Shown in pieces: positions 8,335 through 16,545 of a DNA stretch of 64,000 nt. The stretch is from positions 199,870-263,869 of the forward strand of contig NZ_RZNA01000047.1 in NCBI RefSeq assembly GCF_003992595.1, given 5' to 3'. The translations under genes and the position numbers were made by a program. The notes under the pieces were generated by a model. It searched no databases. It saw nothing but the letters and a program-made list of their open reading frames with translations, and had not been told where the DNA came from. How positions within the stretch are numbered: position 1 is the stretch's first letter; every line of letters begins with the position of its first letter. This DNA is from Flagellimonas oceanensis. GTDB taxonomy: Bacteria; Bacteroidota; Bacteroidia; Flavobacteriales; Flavobacteriaceae.

Positions 8335-9633
8335 TTAGAATAAGGTGGGTTGGAGCCAAAGGCTCTGGAATTTTTTGTTCGGGTCATACCGCTCTGCTTG
8401 ACTCTTGGTGTTGAAGGTCCTGTTCCTTGGGTCGTTGCCCACGCCGCTATTGTACATCCAATTGCCCCAATTACTGTGCACATCGTAGTCAATGAGCATG
8501 GCTTCAAAATAAGAGGCCCCGATGCGCCAATCCTGTTTCAGGTGTTTGGACCAGTAACTTGCTACGTTCTGTCGGCCGCGATTGCTCATCCAGCCTGTCT
8601 TTTTAAGCTCTATCATATTGGCATTGACAAAATCATCAGCTGTTTTACCATTAATCCAATCTTCTTTGGCCGCCTTGTTCGTGTGCCAATCATACTCCTT
8701 TTGAAGAATGCCATCAATTTTAAAGATTTGGTTGCCATGCTTCAGGGAAACATATTTGAAGTAATCTCTCCAAATCAGTTCAAAAATCAACCAGTAGGTA
8801 TCCTGATTTTTCTTGATCTCCTTTTCAAAACGTTTTACTTCCCAATAAATCGTACGTGCGGAAATACTGCCATTGGCCAACCAAGGTGAGAATTTAGAGC
8901 TGTAATCGATGCCTACAAGTCCATTCCTCGTTTTTTTATAATAGCCCAGTTTTTTGGTGTCCCAAAAATAATGTTGCATTCGTTCCAAAGCTTTGTCCTC
9001 CCCTCCTTCAAATGGAAAGGCCGTTCTATGGTCCGTTTCGAACTGGGAAAAACCAAGGTCTTCCAAGCTAGGGGTATTTGACTGGGACTCCACTCGATTA
9101 TCTGTAGGGAAAACCTTTGGTTTTTCATAACACGGCCTTGCCTGAACATGCTTTTCGCATTTTTTTCGGAAAACCGTAAATACTTGTGGAATCTGAGCAT
9201 AGGAATCGAAAGGAATGTCTTCGGGGTGAAAAAGGAACTGGTCGAATGTTTTATGGAACGATACGGTCTTAGGTAAACGATTTTGAACATGTTGAATCAC
9301 ATCATGTTCCTCTGAAGTCCACTCGTTTTGAAGATAGACGCTATCAATCTTGTAGCGTTCCACCAATTCGGGAACCTTGACTTCTGGTTTCCCATGATGG
9401 ACGAGCAAGGTAACGTTGAGTTTTTCTAAATTCTTTTTAAGCTGATGAACAGACTCCAATAAAAACTTGGCCCTAAACCGTTCCGTTTTTTTGAAACCAT
9501 AAGCGTTTATCTGAAATTGTCTTGGATCAAAGAAATATACGGCAATCATACGGTCGGCCTGTGCAGCCTTATGTAAGGCCTCGTTGTCATGGACGCGGAG
9601 ATTATTTCCAAACCAAATAAGACTAGTCTTCAT
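8335..9633 (-). CDS. Cry-DASH type cryptochrome/deoxyribodipyrimidine photolyase
   Basis: A 432-residue protein when started at ATG 9633; the open frame extends to 9813, but that part is another gene in a different frame. The N-terminal photolyase domain begins [14 protein letters not shown]. The FAD domain has [11 protein letters not shown], and the Cry-DASH hallmark [10 protein letters not shown] at residues 350-359, then [11 protein letters not shown]. Function: light-driven repair of cyclobutane dimers (mainly single-stranded DNA) and/or light sensing. Its start overlaps the end of the DUF2256 gene by 11 bp. Confidence 0.92.
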   Translation of the reverse strand: MKTSLIWFGNNLRVHDNEALHKAAQADRMIAVYFFDPRQFQINAYGFKKTERFRAKFLLESVHQLKKNLEKLNVTLLVHHGKPEVKVPELVERYKIDSVYLQNEWTSEEHDVIQHVQNRLPKTVSFHKTFDQFLFHPEDIPFDSYAQIPQVFTVFRKKCEKHVQARPCYEKPKVFPTDNRVESQSNTPSLEDLGFSQFETDHRTAFPFEGGEDKALERMQHYFWDTKKLGYYKKTRNGLVGIDYSSKFSPWLANGSISARTIYWEVKRFEKEIKKNQDTYWLIFELIWRDYFKYVSLKHGNQIFKIDGILQKEYDWHTNKAAKEDWINGKTADDFVNANMIELKKTGWMSNRGRQNVASYWSKHLKQDWRIGASYFEAMLIDYDVHSNWGNWMYNSGVGNDPRNRTFNTKSQAERYDPNKKFQSLWLQPTLF

Positions 9634-9772
9634 GCTTGTTTTTGTTTTTTCTGCACCGTTCACTACAATAAATGACCTGTTCCCAATCCTTGGCCCATTT
9701 TTTTCGCCAAGCAAAGGGTCTTTCACAAACTGGACATGTTTTCGTGGGTAAATGCGGTTTCTTGTGCGCCAA
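9623..9772 (-). CDS. DUF2256 small zinc-binding protein
   Basis: A 49-residue gene on the minus strand, hidden under the 5' extension of the photolyase frame. Translation from TTG at 9772 gives a start [12 protein letters not shown], then [14 protein letters not shown] and, later, [10 protein letters not shown]. The C-x2-C and C-x3-C pairs suggest one zinc site. An in-frame TAA lies two codons before the TTG, so no upstream ATG start is possible. DUF2256 genes are recurrent neighbours of cryptochrome/photolyase genes. It overlaps the Cry-DASH start by 11 bp, which suggests translational coupling; the function is unknown. Confidence 0.88.
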   Translation of the reverse strand: MAHKKPHLPTKTCPVCERPFAWRKKWAKDWEQVIYCSERCRKNKNKHED

Positions 9773-9913
9773 TATGATTTATTGTTTAATAAAAGTAATA
9801 AAAAATTAAACAAAAATTGAATCGGGTTAAGTGAAACCGAATAATCAGAACAGTTTACCGGGCAAAATGCTTATTTTTACAGCTTTAATCAGAATTTCGC
9901 CCATTGGGCAATT

Positions 9914-11257
9914 ATGGCGCAGACTCCAAAAAACATAGCCATCATCGGTTCCGGATTGGTGGGTTCTCTATTAGCAATATATCTTCGAAGAATTGGGCAT
10001 ACCGTTACCGTTTTTGATAGGAGACCGGACATCAGGACCATCAAGTTTTCGGGAAGGTCCATTAACTTGGCCATGAGCAATAGGGGATGGCGCTCCCTCG
10101 ATGAGGTTGGCATTGGGGATAAAATAAAGGACATTGCGATTCCATTGGATAAGCGCGCCATGCATGTGAATGATAAACCCATGTATTTCCAAAAATATGG
10201 AAAAGATGGGGAAGCCATTTGGTCCATATCCCGAGGTGTCCTCAACAAACGGATGATTGATCTCGCAGAGGAAGAAGGAGCTACGTTCCGATTCAATGAG
10301 AAAGTCTGGGACGTGAATTTGCCAGAAGCCAAAATCTACACGGGGGAAACGGAAAAAAGTGAGTGGAAGGAATATGGATATGATTTGATTTTCGGCTGTG
10401 ATGGGGCTTTTTCCAGGGTTCGCCATAAAATGCAACGCCGTAGTAGGTTCAATTACTCACAGAATTTTATCGATGTGGGGTATAAGGAGCTTACCATTCC
10501 CGCCAACGATGATGGTACCCACAAGTTGGACAAAAACTCATTCCATATATGGCCGCGCGGAGAGTTTATGCTCATTGCCATGCCCAATATTGATGGCAGC
10601 TTTACCTGTACCTTGTTTTTGCCTTTCGAAGGAGAAATTTCTTTTGAGAGCCTAAAAACTGTGGATGATGCCAAGGAATTTTTCAAAAAGTATTTCCCGA
10701 ACGTTCGCAAGGAAATCGAGGATTTGACCAAGGACTTTTTTACCAATCCTACCAGTGCCATGGTGACTATGAAGTGCTATCCATGGACCTACTGGAACAA
10801 GGTGGCCCTAGTTGGGGATTCGGCCCATGCCATAGTGCCCTTTTATGGACAGGGCATGAACGCCGGTTTTGAGGATATCTACGTGCTCAATCAACTTATG
10901 GAAAAGCATGGGGATGATTGGGATACTATTTTTTCCGAATACCAAGAGGAACGAAAACCAAATGCCGATGCCATTGCAGAGCTGAGCTACAGGAACTTTG
11001 TGGAAATGAGCAGTAAAACAGCTGACCCAAAATTTCTGTTGCAAAAGAAGATTGAAAAACATTTTGCGCAGAAGCACCCAGAAAAATGGGTGCCCGTGTA
11101 TAGCCGTGTTACTTTTTCGGATAGACCCTATTCTGAAGCATTGGCGATTGGTGATAGGCAAGAAGAGATTATGCAACAAGTGATGCAAATGCCTAATATT
11201 GAAGAAAATTGGGAGTCGCAGGAAGTGGAAGATAGGTTTCTCTCACTTTTAGAATAG
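9914..11257 (+). CDS. kmo: Kynurenine 3-monooxygenase
   Basis: A 447-residue FAD-dependent aromatic hydroxylase. It has the Rossmann FAD motif (I-I-G-S-G-L-V-G-S, about residues 10-18), the KMO signature S-G-R-S-I-N-L-A-M-S-N-R-G-W-R-S-L, and the second FAD motif G-D-S-A-H at 301-305 followed by V-P-F-Y-G-Q-G-M-N-A-G. It converts L-kynurenine to 3-hydroxykynurenine with NADPH and O2, in tryptophan breakdown or the kynurenine route to NAD. No other kynurenine-pathway gene is in the window. It is a single-gene unit, divergent from the photolyase operon, and ends at a repeat and a terminator. Confidence 0.92.
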   Translation: MAQTPKNIAIIGSGLVGSLLAIYLRRIGHTVTVFDRRPDIRTIKFSGRSINLAMSNRGWRSLDEVGIGDKIKDIAIPLDKRAMHVNDKPMYFQKYGKDGEAIWSISRGVLNKRMIDLAEEEGATFRFNEKVWDVNLPEAKIYTGETEKSEWKEYGYDLIFGCDGAFSRVRHKMQRRSRFNYSQNFIDVGYKELTIPANDDGTHKLDKNSFHIWPRGEFMLIAMPNIDGSFTCTLFLPFEGEISFESLKTVDDAKEFFKKYFPNVRKEIEDLTKDFFTNPTSAMVTMKCYPWTYWNKVALVGDSAHAIVPFYGQGMNAGFEDIYVLNQLMEKHGDDWDTIFSEYQEERKPNADAIAELSYRNFVEMSSKTADPKFLLQKKIEKHFAQKHPEKWVPVYSRVTFSDRPYSEALAIGDRQEEIMQQVMQMPNIEENWESQEVEDRFLSLLE

Positions 11258-11275
11258 TAAAATTAAAATGTCTAT

Positions 11276-11334
11276 TGTTATGTAGAGCGTAGTCGAGACA
11301 TCTTAAAATAGAAATAGTATTCCTAAGGAATGAC
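11276..11334. repeat. Palindromic interspersed repeat, divergent copy
   Basis: The spacer after kmo contains TGTTATGTAGAGCGTAGTCG at 11276-11295 followed by AGACATC, and ends with TTCCTAAGGAATGAC. The layout (hairpin arm with G-A-G-C-G-x-A-G-T-C-G-A-G, then GGAATGAC end) matches the family seen at 59621, 60729 and 61837, but the copy has diverged. No coding capacity. Confidence 0.5.
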
Positions 11335-11352
11335 GACATAGCATAAAAACAG

Positions 11353-11378
11353 AAAAGCCACCTTTTGAGGTGGCTTTT
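11353..11378. terminator. Bidirectional terminator between kmo and the zinc-ribbon family gene
   Basis: A perfect 10-bp stem (AAAAGCCACC with GGTGGCTTTT) and a 6-nt loop. A-rich and T-rich sides make it usable from both strands. It lies between two convergent genes, 22 bp from the end of the minus-strand one. Confidence 0.88.
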
Positions 11379-11399
11379 ATTTCTTAATAGATGTTGGAT

Positions 11400-12179
11400 T
11401 TAAAGCTTGGCAAAAAGCTTTTCCATTCTTTCTTGCTCTTCTTCGGCCAAAAGTGGATCTACCAAAATTCTCCCACTGTGCTCATCGGTAATGATTTTTT
11501 TTCGGGATGCAATCTCTACCTGCACCTGTGGTGGAATGGTAAAGAACGATCCACCCGAGGCTCCACGTTCAACAGGAACCACAGCCAAACCGTTTTTCAC
11601 ATTGTGGCGGATTCTTTTGTACGCTTTGACCAATCGCTCTTCGATTTTGTCTTCGTACTCTTCAGATTTTTTCAAAAGGGCTTTTTCCTCTTTTTCGGTT
11701 TCTGCAAGAATAGCGTCCAGCTCACCTTTCTTGTGCTTCAAGTGACCTTCACGCTCGGATAGCTTTTCCTTGGTTTGTGCAATCACTTCTTTTTTCTGCT
11801 CAATCTGGGCTTTGAATTCTTTGATGTTCTTTTCGGCCAATTGAATCTCCAACTCCTGGAATTCCACTTCTTTGCTCAAGGAATTGAACTCGCGGCTGTT
11901 CCTTACATTTTTTTGTTGTTCGCTGTATTTTTTGATAAGCGCTTTGGACTCATCGATGAGATTCTTTTTGGCAGTGATCTCAAAGTTGATGGTCTCAACA
12001 TCCGTTTTCAATTTGTCCATTCTGGTTTTAAGACCAAGAACTTCGTCTTCCAAGTCCTCTACTTCCAAAGGCAATTCGCCTCTAACATTGCGGATTTCAT
12101 CCACTCTGGAATCAATGAGCTGTAAATCGTACAATGCTCTCAACTTGTCTTCCACAGTGCTTTCTTTCTTATTCGCCAT
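11400..12179 (-). CDS. Zinc-ribbon (CdsZ/zf-RING_7) family coiled-coil protein, zinc ligands lost
   Basis: A 259-residue protein. Residues about 10-190 are a long charged coiled coil, the usual N-terminal hairpin of this family. The C-terminal segment keeps the family's framework (V-P-V-E-R-G-A-S-G-G-S-F-F-T-I-P-P-Q ... E-H-S-G-R-I-L-V-D), but the positions that normally hold the four cysteines are Ser208, Ser211, Asp232 and Ser235. The protein contains no cysteine at all. It should still be a cytosolic, possibly nucleic-acid-binding, rod-like protein, but cannot bind zinc in the usual way. It lies 5 bp after the Nif3-like gene and is probably cotranscribed with it, a pairing I recall from Bacteroidota. 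Confidence 0.85.
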   Translation of the reverse strand: MANKKESTVEDKLRALYDLQLIDSRVDEIRNVRGELPLEVEDLEDEVLGLKTRMDKLKTDVETINFEITAKKNLIDESKALIKKYSEQQKNVRNSREFNSLSKEVEFQELEIQLAEKNIKEFKAQIEQKKEVIAQTKEKLSEREGHLKHKKGELDAILAETEKEEKALLKKSEEYEDKIEERLVKAYKRIRHNVKNGLAVVPVERGASGGSFFTIPPQVQVEIASRKKIITDEHSGRILVDPLLAEEEQERMEKLFAKL

Positions 12180-12184
12180 ATATT

Positions 12185-13279
12185 TTATAAATACTTGATG
12201 GGATTCGTTATACTCTCCGATAAAGAGACTGCAAAATTAGGAATTTTTTTCGTAAGATAATCAACCAATAAATCTTTTGTAAACTGCTCAGTTTCAAAGT
12301 GCCCAATATCGGCGACTACCAGTTGGTTTTCGGCTTGGTAAAAATCGTGGTATTTTAGGTCCGCGGTAACAAGAATATCGGCTCCCGCCTTCTTTGCGGC
12401 ACCTATGGAAAAAGCTCCGCTTCCCCCTAAAACAGCGACTTTGCTTACCTTGTTGCCCAGTAATTGGGAATGTCTTACCACAGAAGCGCTCATGCGTTCC
12501 TTGACCTTGAGCAGAAACTCTTTTTCATCCATTTCCACATCAAGGTAACCTATCATCCCCATGCCCAAATCTTGATTGGTGTTTTCAAGAGTGAGCACTT
12601 CATAGGCAACTTCTTCGTAAGGATGGGCATCAAAAAGCGCTTTTAAAATGGATTTTTCCTTCTCAAAGGAGTAGATGACGTTGATCATGGTCTCTTTTTC
12701 AAAATGAACCTCACCTACTTTTCCAACAGCGGGATTGGCACCGTTTTCCGCCTTGAAACTTCCCACGCCTTCCAAACTGTAGCTGCAATTGCTATACTTT
12801 CCAATATCCCCCGCACCGGCATTGAATAGGGCAAGTTTTATCTTTTCCGCATCGGCACAGGGAGCATAGGTGGTCAATTTTTTGATGCTCTTTGCCCTTG
12901 GAATCAGGATTTCGGGGTTTTTGAGCCCCAAGACCTCACAGATTTTGGCATTGACGCCCATTTTACTGTTGTCCAATGCGGTATGCATGCTATATATGGC
13001 AATGTTGTTGGCAATGGCCTTGAGGACAACGCGTTCCACGTAGTTGCTTCCAGTCAACTTTTTCAAGCCTTTGAAAATGATGGGATGGAAGCTCACGATC
13101 AGATTGCACTTTTTTGCAATGGCCTCGTCCACTACGTTTTCCAGTGTGTCCAGAGTGACCAGAATACCTTCTACCTTCATGTTTGGGTCGCCCACCAACA
13201 GGCCCACGTTGTCAAAATCCTCGGCATGTGCCAAAGGCGCCAATTCCTCCAGCGTTTTTGCTATCTCGTTAACGGTCAT
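12185..13279 (-). CDS. Nif3-like dinuclear metal-centre hexameric protein (YqfO type)
   Basis: A 364-residue protein of the NIF3/GTP cyclohydrolase I type 2 family. The N-terminal part has the metal-binding F-H-P-I-I-F-K-G and T-A-L-D-N stretches, and the C-terminal part has I-G-H-F-E-T-E. Between them (about residues 130-230) is the CutA1-like insert with H-P-Y-E-E-V-A-Y-E-V, as in the long YqfO-type members. The family is widespread; its exact reaction is unsettled. The start lies 48 bp from the divergent lpxK. Confidence 0.9.
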   Translation of the reverse strand: MTVNEIAKTLEELAPLAHAEDFDNVGLLVGDPNMKVEGILVTLDTLENVVDEAIAKKCNLIVSFHPIIFKGLKKLTGSNYVERVVLKAIANNIAIYSMHTALDNSKMGVNAKICEVLGLKNPEILIPRAKSIKKLTTYAPCADAEKIKLALFNAGAGDIGKYSNCSYSLEGVGSFKAENGANPAVGKVGEVHFEKETMINVIYSFEKEKSILKALFDAHPYEEVAYEVLTLENTNQDLGMGMIGYLDVEMDEKEFLLKVKERMSASVVRHSQLLGNKVSKVAVLGGSGAFSIGAAKKAGADILVTADLKYHDFYQAENQLVVADIGHFETEQFTKDLLVDYLTKKIPNFAVSLSESITNPIKYL

Positions 13280-13327
13280 TTTAAAAATGTTAATTGGGCT
13301 AAAGATAAAATATTATATTTTCGTTCA

Positions 13328-14326
13328 ATGCTTCAATTGCTTCGGAAAATAGCGTTTCCCATTTCGTTGATCTACGCCTTGGTGGTCCATGTTCGAAACT
13401 TCTTGTTCAATGTGGGTGTTTTTTCATCCAAATCATACCGAACACCGACGATTTGTGTGGGCAACTTGAGTGTTGGTGGTACCGGAAAGACCCCAATGAC
13501 CGAACATTTGCTGCGAATATTATCTGACCGAAAAGTGGCGGTGCTCAGTAGGGGGTATAAGCGTAAATCCAAAGGATTTTACTTGGCCGATGCTGAAAGC
13601 ACTGTTTTGGAATTGGGGGATGAGCCGTATCAAATCCATCAAAAATTTACTGGAGTGATAGTTGCCGTTGATGCCGATAGACGGAATGGTATCGAGAAAC
13701 TGGAAAGTTTGGTTCAACCGGATGTCATTGTTTTGGACGACGCTTTTCAGCATAGAAAAGTAAAGCCGAGTTTTTCAATTTTACTTACCACTTATCATAA
13801 TTTGTATGTGGATGATTGGTATTTGCCCACGGGTAGCCTTCGGGATGCAAGGAAAGAGGCCAGACGTGCCGATTTGATCATTGTGACCAAATGCCCCATT
13901 GGATTGCCGGAAGACGAAAAGAAGGCCATTAGAGCAAAACTGAATCCCAGAAAGCATCAAAAGGTGTTGTTTGCATCATTGCAATATCATGATGTTGTAA
14001 GCAATGGGGAAGGGGTGGAGATGAAATTGTCCCAATTGAAGAACGAACAAGTGGCTTTGGTAACGGGAATAGCCTCTCCAGAACCTTTGGTTGAACACTT
14101 GAAATCCATTGGATTGGACTTTGAGCATTTTGAATATGGGGACCACCATCACTTTACCGATAAGGAGATTCAACAGTTCCAAGGGTATGAAATGCTGCTG
14201 ACCACAGAAAAGGATTTTGTGAGATTAAAAGGCAGAGTGGATGGGCTATATTTTTTGGAAATTGCGCATAGCTTTTCCGATGAAGATGGAGTGGTTCTGA
14301 AAAAAGCTGTTGAAGGATTGTTCTAG
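13328..14326 (+). CDS. lpxK: Tetraacyldisaccharide 4'-kinase
   Basis: A 332-residue kinase that phosphorylates the lipid A precursor to make lipid IVA at the inner membrane. Start chosen at ATG 13328 (L-Q-L-L-R-K-I-A-F-P-I-S-L-I-Y-A), which gives the normal N-terminal membrane-binding helix; the frame is open 345 bp further upstream, but only as a shadow of the divergent Nif3-like gene. The P-loop is V-G-N-L-S-V-G-G-T-G-K-T-P, and V-L-D-D-A-F-Q-H-R is also typical. Its stop TAG shares the tetranucleotide CTAG with the stop of the convergent kinase gene. Confidence 0.93.
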   Translation: MLQLLRKIAFPISLIYALVVHVRNFLFNVGVFSSKSYRTPTICVGNLSVGGTGKTPMTEHLLRILSDRKVAVLSRGYKRKSKGFYLADAESTVLELGDEPYQIHQKFTGVIVAVDADRRNGIEKLESLVQPDVIVLDDAFQHRKVKPSFSILLTTYHNLYVDDWYLPTGSLRDARKEARRADLIIVTKCPIGLPEDEKKAIRAKLNPRKHQKVLFASLQYHDVVSNGEGVEMKLSQLKNEQVALVTGIASPEPLVEHLKSIGLDFEHFEYGDHHHFTDKEIQQFQGYEMLLTTEKDFVRLKGRVDGLYFLEIAHSFSDEDGVVLKKAVEGLF

Positions 14327-16545
14327 ACGGAACCTTCCATTTTGCTCCTAAAAATGTTCTCCCCGATTTTTTGATAGAACACTTCTGGCTTGAACGGTTT
14401 GGTCACCACATCGTTACAGCCCGCTTCGTAGAAGCTGTCCAAGCTATCATCCAATGAAATGGCCGTAAGTGCGATAATGGGGATGTTCTGGTCGAACTTG
14501 CGTATTTGTCGTGTGGCTTCCTCGCCACTGATGCCGGGCATGTGGATGTCCATTAGAATGGCATCGTAGGTGTTGTTTTTAGCTAGATCGATTGCTTCGT
14601 TCCCATTGTTGGCGATATCGCAGGTAATCTCTTTTTTGGTCAACATTTTTTTGGTGATCACCTGATTGATTTTGTTGTCTTCCACGATCAAAACGTGCAA
14701 TCCCTTAAACTGGAATTCTTCTGGATTGAGTTCAAAGGCGATGTCTTCGCCCTGCTTACTTTCATAATCCAAATCCATTTCAAAATAGAAGGAGCTTCCC
14801 TGTTCCAGTTCACTTTCCAAGTGAATGGTGCTGCCAAATAGGCCCACCAGGCTTTTTACAATGGTCAATCCAAGACCTGTTCCTCCGTATTCCCTGTTGA
14901 TTTGAATGGATCCTTGCTCAAAGCTATCGAAGATGTTTTTCTGTTGTTCTTCTGAAATTCCGATGCCATTGTCCCTTACTTCAAAATAAAGTTTTACCTG
15001 ATCTTCATCTTTTTTCAACATCTTGGCTATGACCTCTACTTTACCGTTTTTGGTGAATTTAAGGGCGTTGCCGACAAGGTTCATGAATATTTGGGATAGC
15101 TTGATGGGATCTCCCAATAATTTCTTCGGGATGGTCGGGTCATAGTCCAGTACCAGTTCCGTCTTTTTCTCATTGGCGTTTTGCTGAAGTGATTCCACAA
15201 CGTCTTCCAGCACTTTGTGCAGTTTGAACTCTATACTGAGGGGCTCCAGTTTTTCGGCATCGATTTTATTGATCTGAAGAATATCATTGATGAAGTTTAG
15301 TAGGTATTCCCCCGAAAACTTCAGTGATTTCAAATGCTCCTTTTGATGTTCCGATGGATTCTCCTCCAATAAAAGGTGGGTCAGTCCCGTGACGGCATAC
15401 AGCGGTGTCCGTAGTTCGTGGGTTACCGTGGAAAGGAAATTGGTCTTTGCCTCCATGGCAGAAACCGCGGCGTCCCTTGCCAATTCCAATTCCTTGTTTT
15501 TGGTATAAAGAAGATCGTTTGTTTTAAGTTTGATCTGGTTGTTCCTGAACAAGGATACCGCCAATAACGATATGATGGTCAAAAAGGCCGATGTCAATAT
15601 CGCAGTGATCTCTGAACGGTTTTTGGATTCGCTCAACTCCTCATTTTGGGCTTGGAGCTTGTTCATTTCGTTCATTTGGTGCTCGTTGCGCACCCTTGCG
15701 CCTATATCGGCTTCCAGTTTGGTCTTTTCCGCATTGAAAACGGAATCTTTGATTTGGGCCAATTGTTTGGCATAGCCCAAGGATTCCTCAAAATTTCCGT
15801 TCGCCTCATAAATCCGGGCCAATTGCTCATAGGAGTTTTTGATCTCTTTGGCAAAACCATGTTTTTGTGCCAGTTCCAAAGAAGCTTTGGAATGTATGAT
15901 GCCTTCTTCCAAATCGTCCAAGGTCACACTTATTTTGGCCAATTGCAGATTGGCCTTTGTCGCTAGGTAGGCACGTTCCTTGTCATCTGCGTTCACAATA
16001 AGTGCATGCAGGTTTTTTACCGCATCATCATATTTCTCGATATTGCTGTAAATGTTGGCCTCCAACAATAGGATGTTGTTGCTAAGGTTCCTGTTGTTGC
16101 TGAGTTTTCTGGATTCTTCCAGTTGTTTCAGTGCTTGGAAGTTGTTGCCCTCATCATACCTGAGTGCAGCATCCAAATACAAATGGAAGGCTTCCCCATA
16201 GGAGTAGGAGGTATCTTTGAGTAAAATACTGGCCCTGTCCCAGTAAAACGTTGCGGATTCGCGATCACCTTCCTCCAAAAACAGTCTTGCATATTGATGA
16301 TAGGTGTCCAATAAAAGTTTGGAGTCTTCATTGGTTTCGGCAATATTGGCTGCCTCTTTTAGGGTCTCCAAGGCCTTGTCCACTTTATTTTCATGACGAT
16401 AATGCATGAATTCATCAAAAATGGCCTTGACCGTGGAGGTTGAGTTCCCATCGTTTTGAGCAAAGGTGGGTTGTGTGCATATGGCCATGCACAAGAGTAG
16501 CAGCAAATTTTTGCCTATCCTTTTGTTTGTCAGGTTGAAGGTCAA
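14323..16545 (-). CDS. Hybrid sensor histidine kinase with TPR sensor region
   Basis: A 740-residue protein: signal peptide (1-29, cut after T-F-A), TPR repeats (about 40-270), a short coiled coil, one transmembrane helix (313-336), HisKA with phospho-acceptor His376 (S-T-V-T-H-E-L-R-T-P), HATPase (N-A-L-K-F; D-N-G-I-G-I; G-G-T-G-L-G-L) and a receiver domain with Asp666 (L-M-D-I-H-M-P). It should sense a periplasmic signal through the TPR region. The TTG start at 16545 overlaps the TGA stop of the GAPDH gene as TTGA; the first in-frame ATG would cut into the signal peptide. Output partner is unknown. Confidence 0.9.
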   Translation of the reverse strand: MTFNLTNKRIGKNLLLLLCMAICTQPTFAQNDGNSTSTVKAIFDEFMHYRHENKVDKALETLKEAANIAETNEDSKLLLDTYHQYARLFLEEGDRESATFYWDRASILLKDTSYSYGEAFHLYLDAALRYDEGNNFQALKQLEESRKLSNNRNLSNNILLLEANIYSNIEKYDDAVKNLHALIVNADDKERAYLATKANLQLAKISVTLDDLEEGIIHSKASLELAQKHGFAKEIKNSYEQLARIYEANGNFEESLGYAKQLAQIKDSVFNAEKTKLEADIGARVRNEHQMNEMNKLQAQNEELSESKNRSEITAILTSAFLTIISLLAVSLFRNNQIKLKTNDLLYTKNKELELARDAAVSAMEAKTNFLSTVTHELRTPLYAVTGLTHLLLEENPSEHQKEHLKSLKFSGEYLLNFINDILQINKIDAEKLEPLSIEFKLHKVLEDVVESLQQNANEKKTELVLDYDPTIPKKLLGDPIKLSQIFMNLVGNALKFTKNGKVEVIAKMLKKDEDQVKLYFEVRDNGIGISEEQQKNIFDSFEQGSIQINREYGGTGLGLTIVKSLVGLFGSTIHLESELEQGSSFYFEMDLDYESKQGEDIAFELNPEEFQFKGLHVLIVEDNKINQVITKKMLTKKEITCDIANNGNEAIDLAKNNTYDAILMDIHMPGISGEEATRQIRKFDQNIPIIALTAISLDDSLDSFYEAGCNDVVTKPFKPEVFYQKIGENIFRSKMEGSV

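Noticed and set aside
9773..9813. Extended N-terminus of Cry-DASH back to 9813
   Set aside because: The region 9623-9772 codes for DUF2256 in another frame, and the photolyase domain begins exactly at ATG 9633.
9899..9909. GCCC-ATT-GGGC hairpin just before the kmo start as a translational switch
   Set aside because: A 4-bp stem with a 3-nt loop is too short to support this without conservation data.
12983..13327. A 115-codon N-terminal extension of lpxK
   Set aside because: It lies antisense to the Nif3-like gene, resembles no LpxK N-terminus, and ATG 13328 gives the normal protein start.
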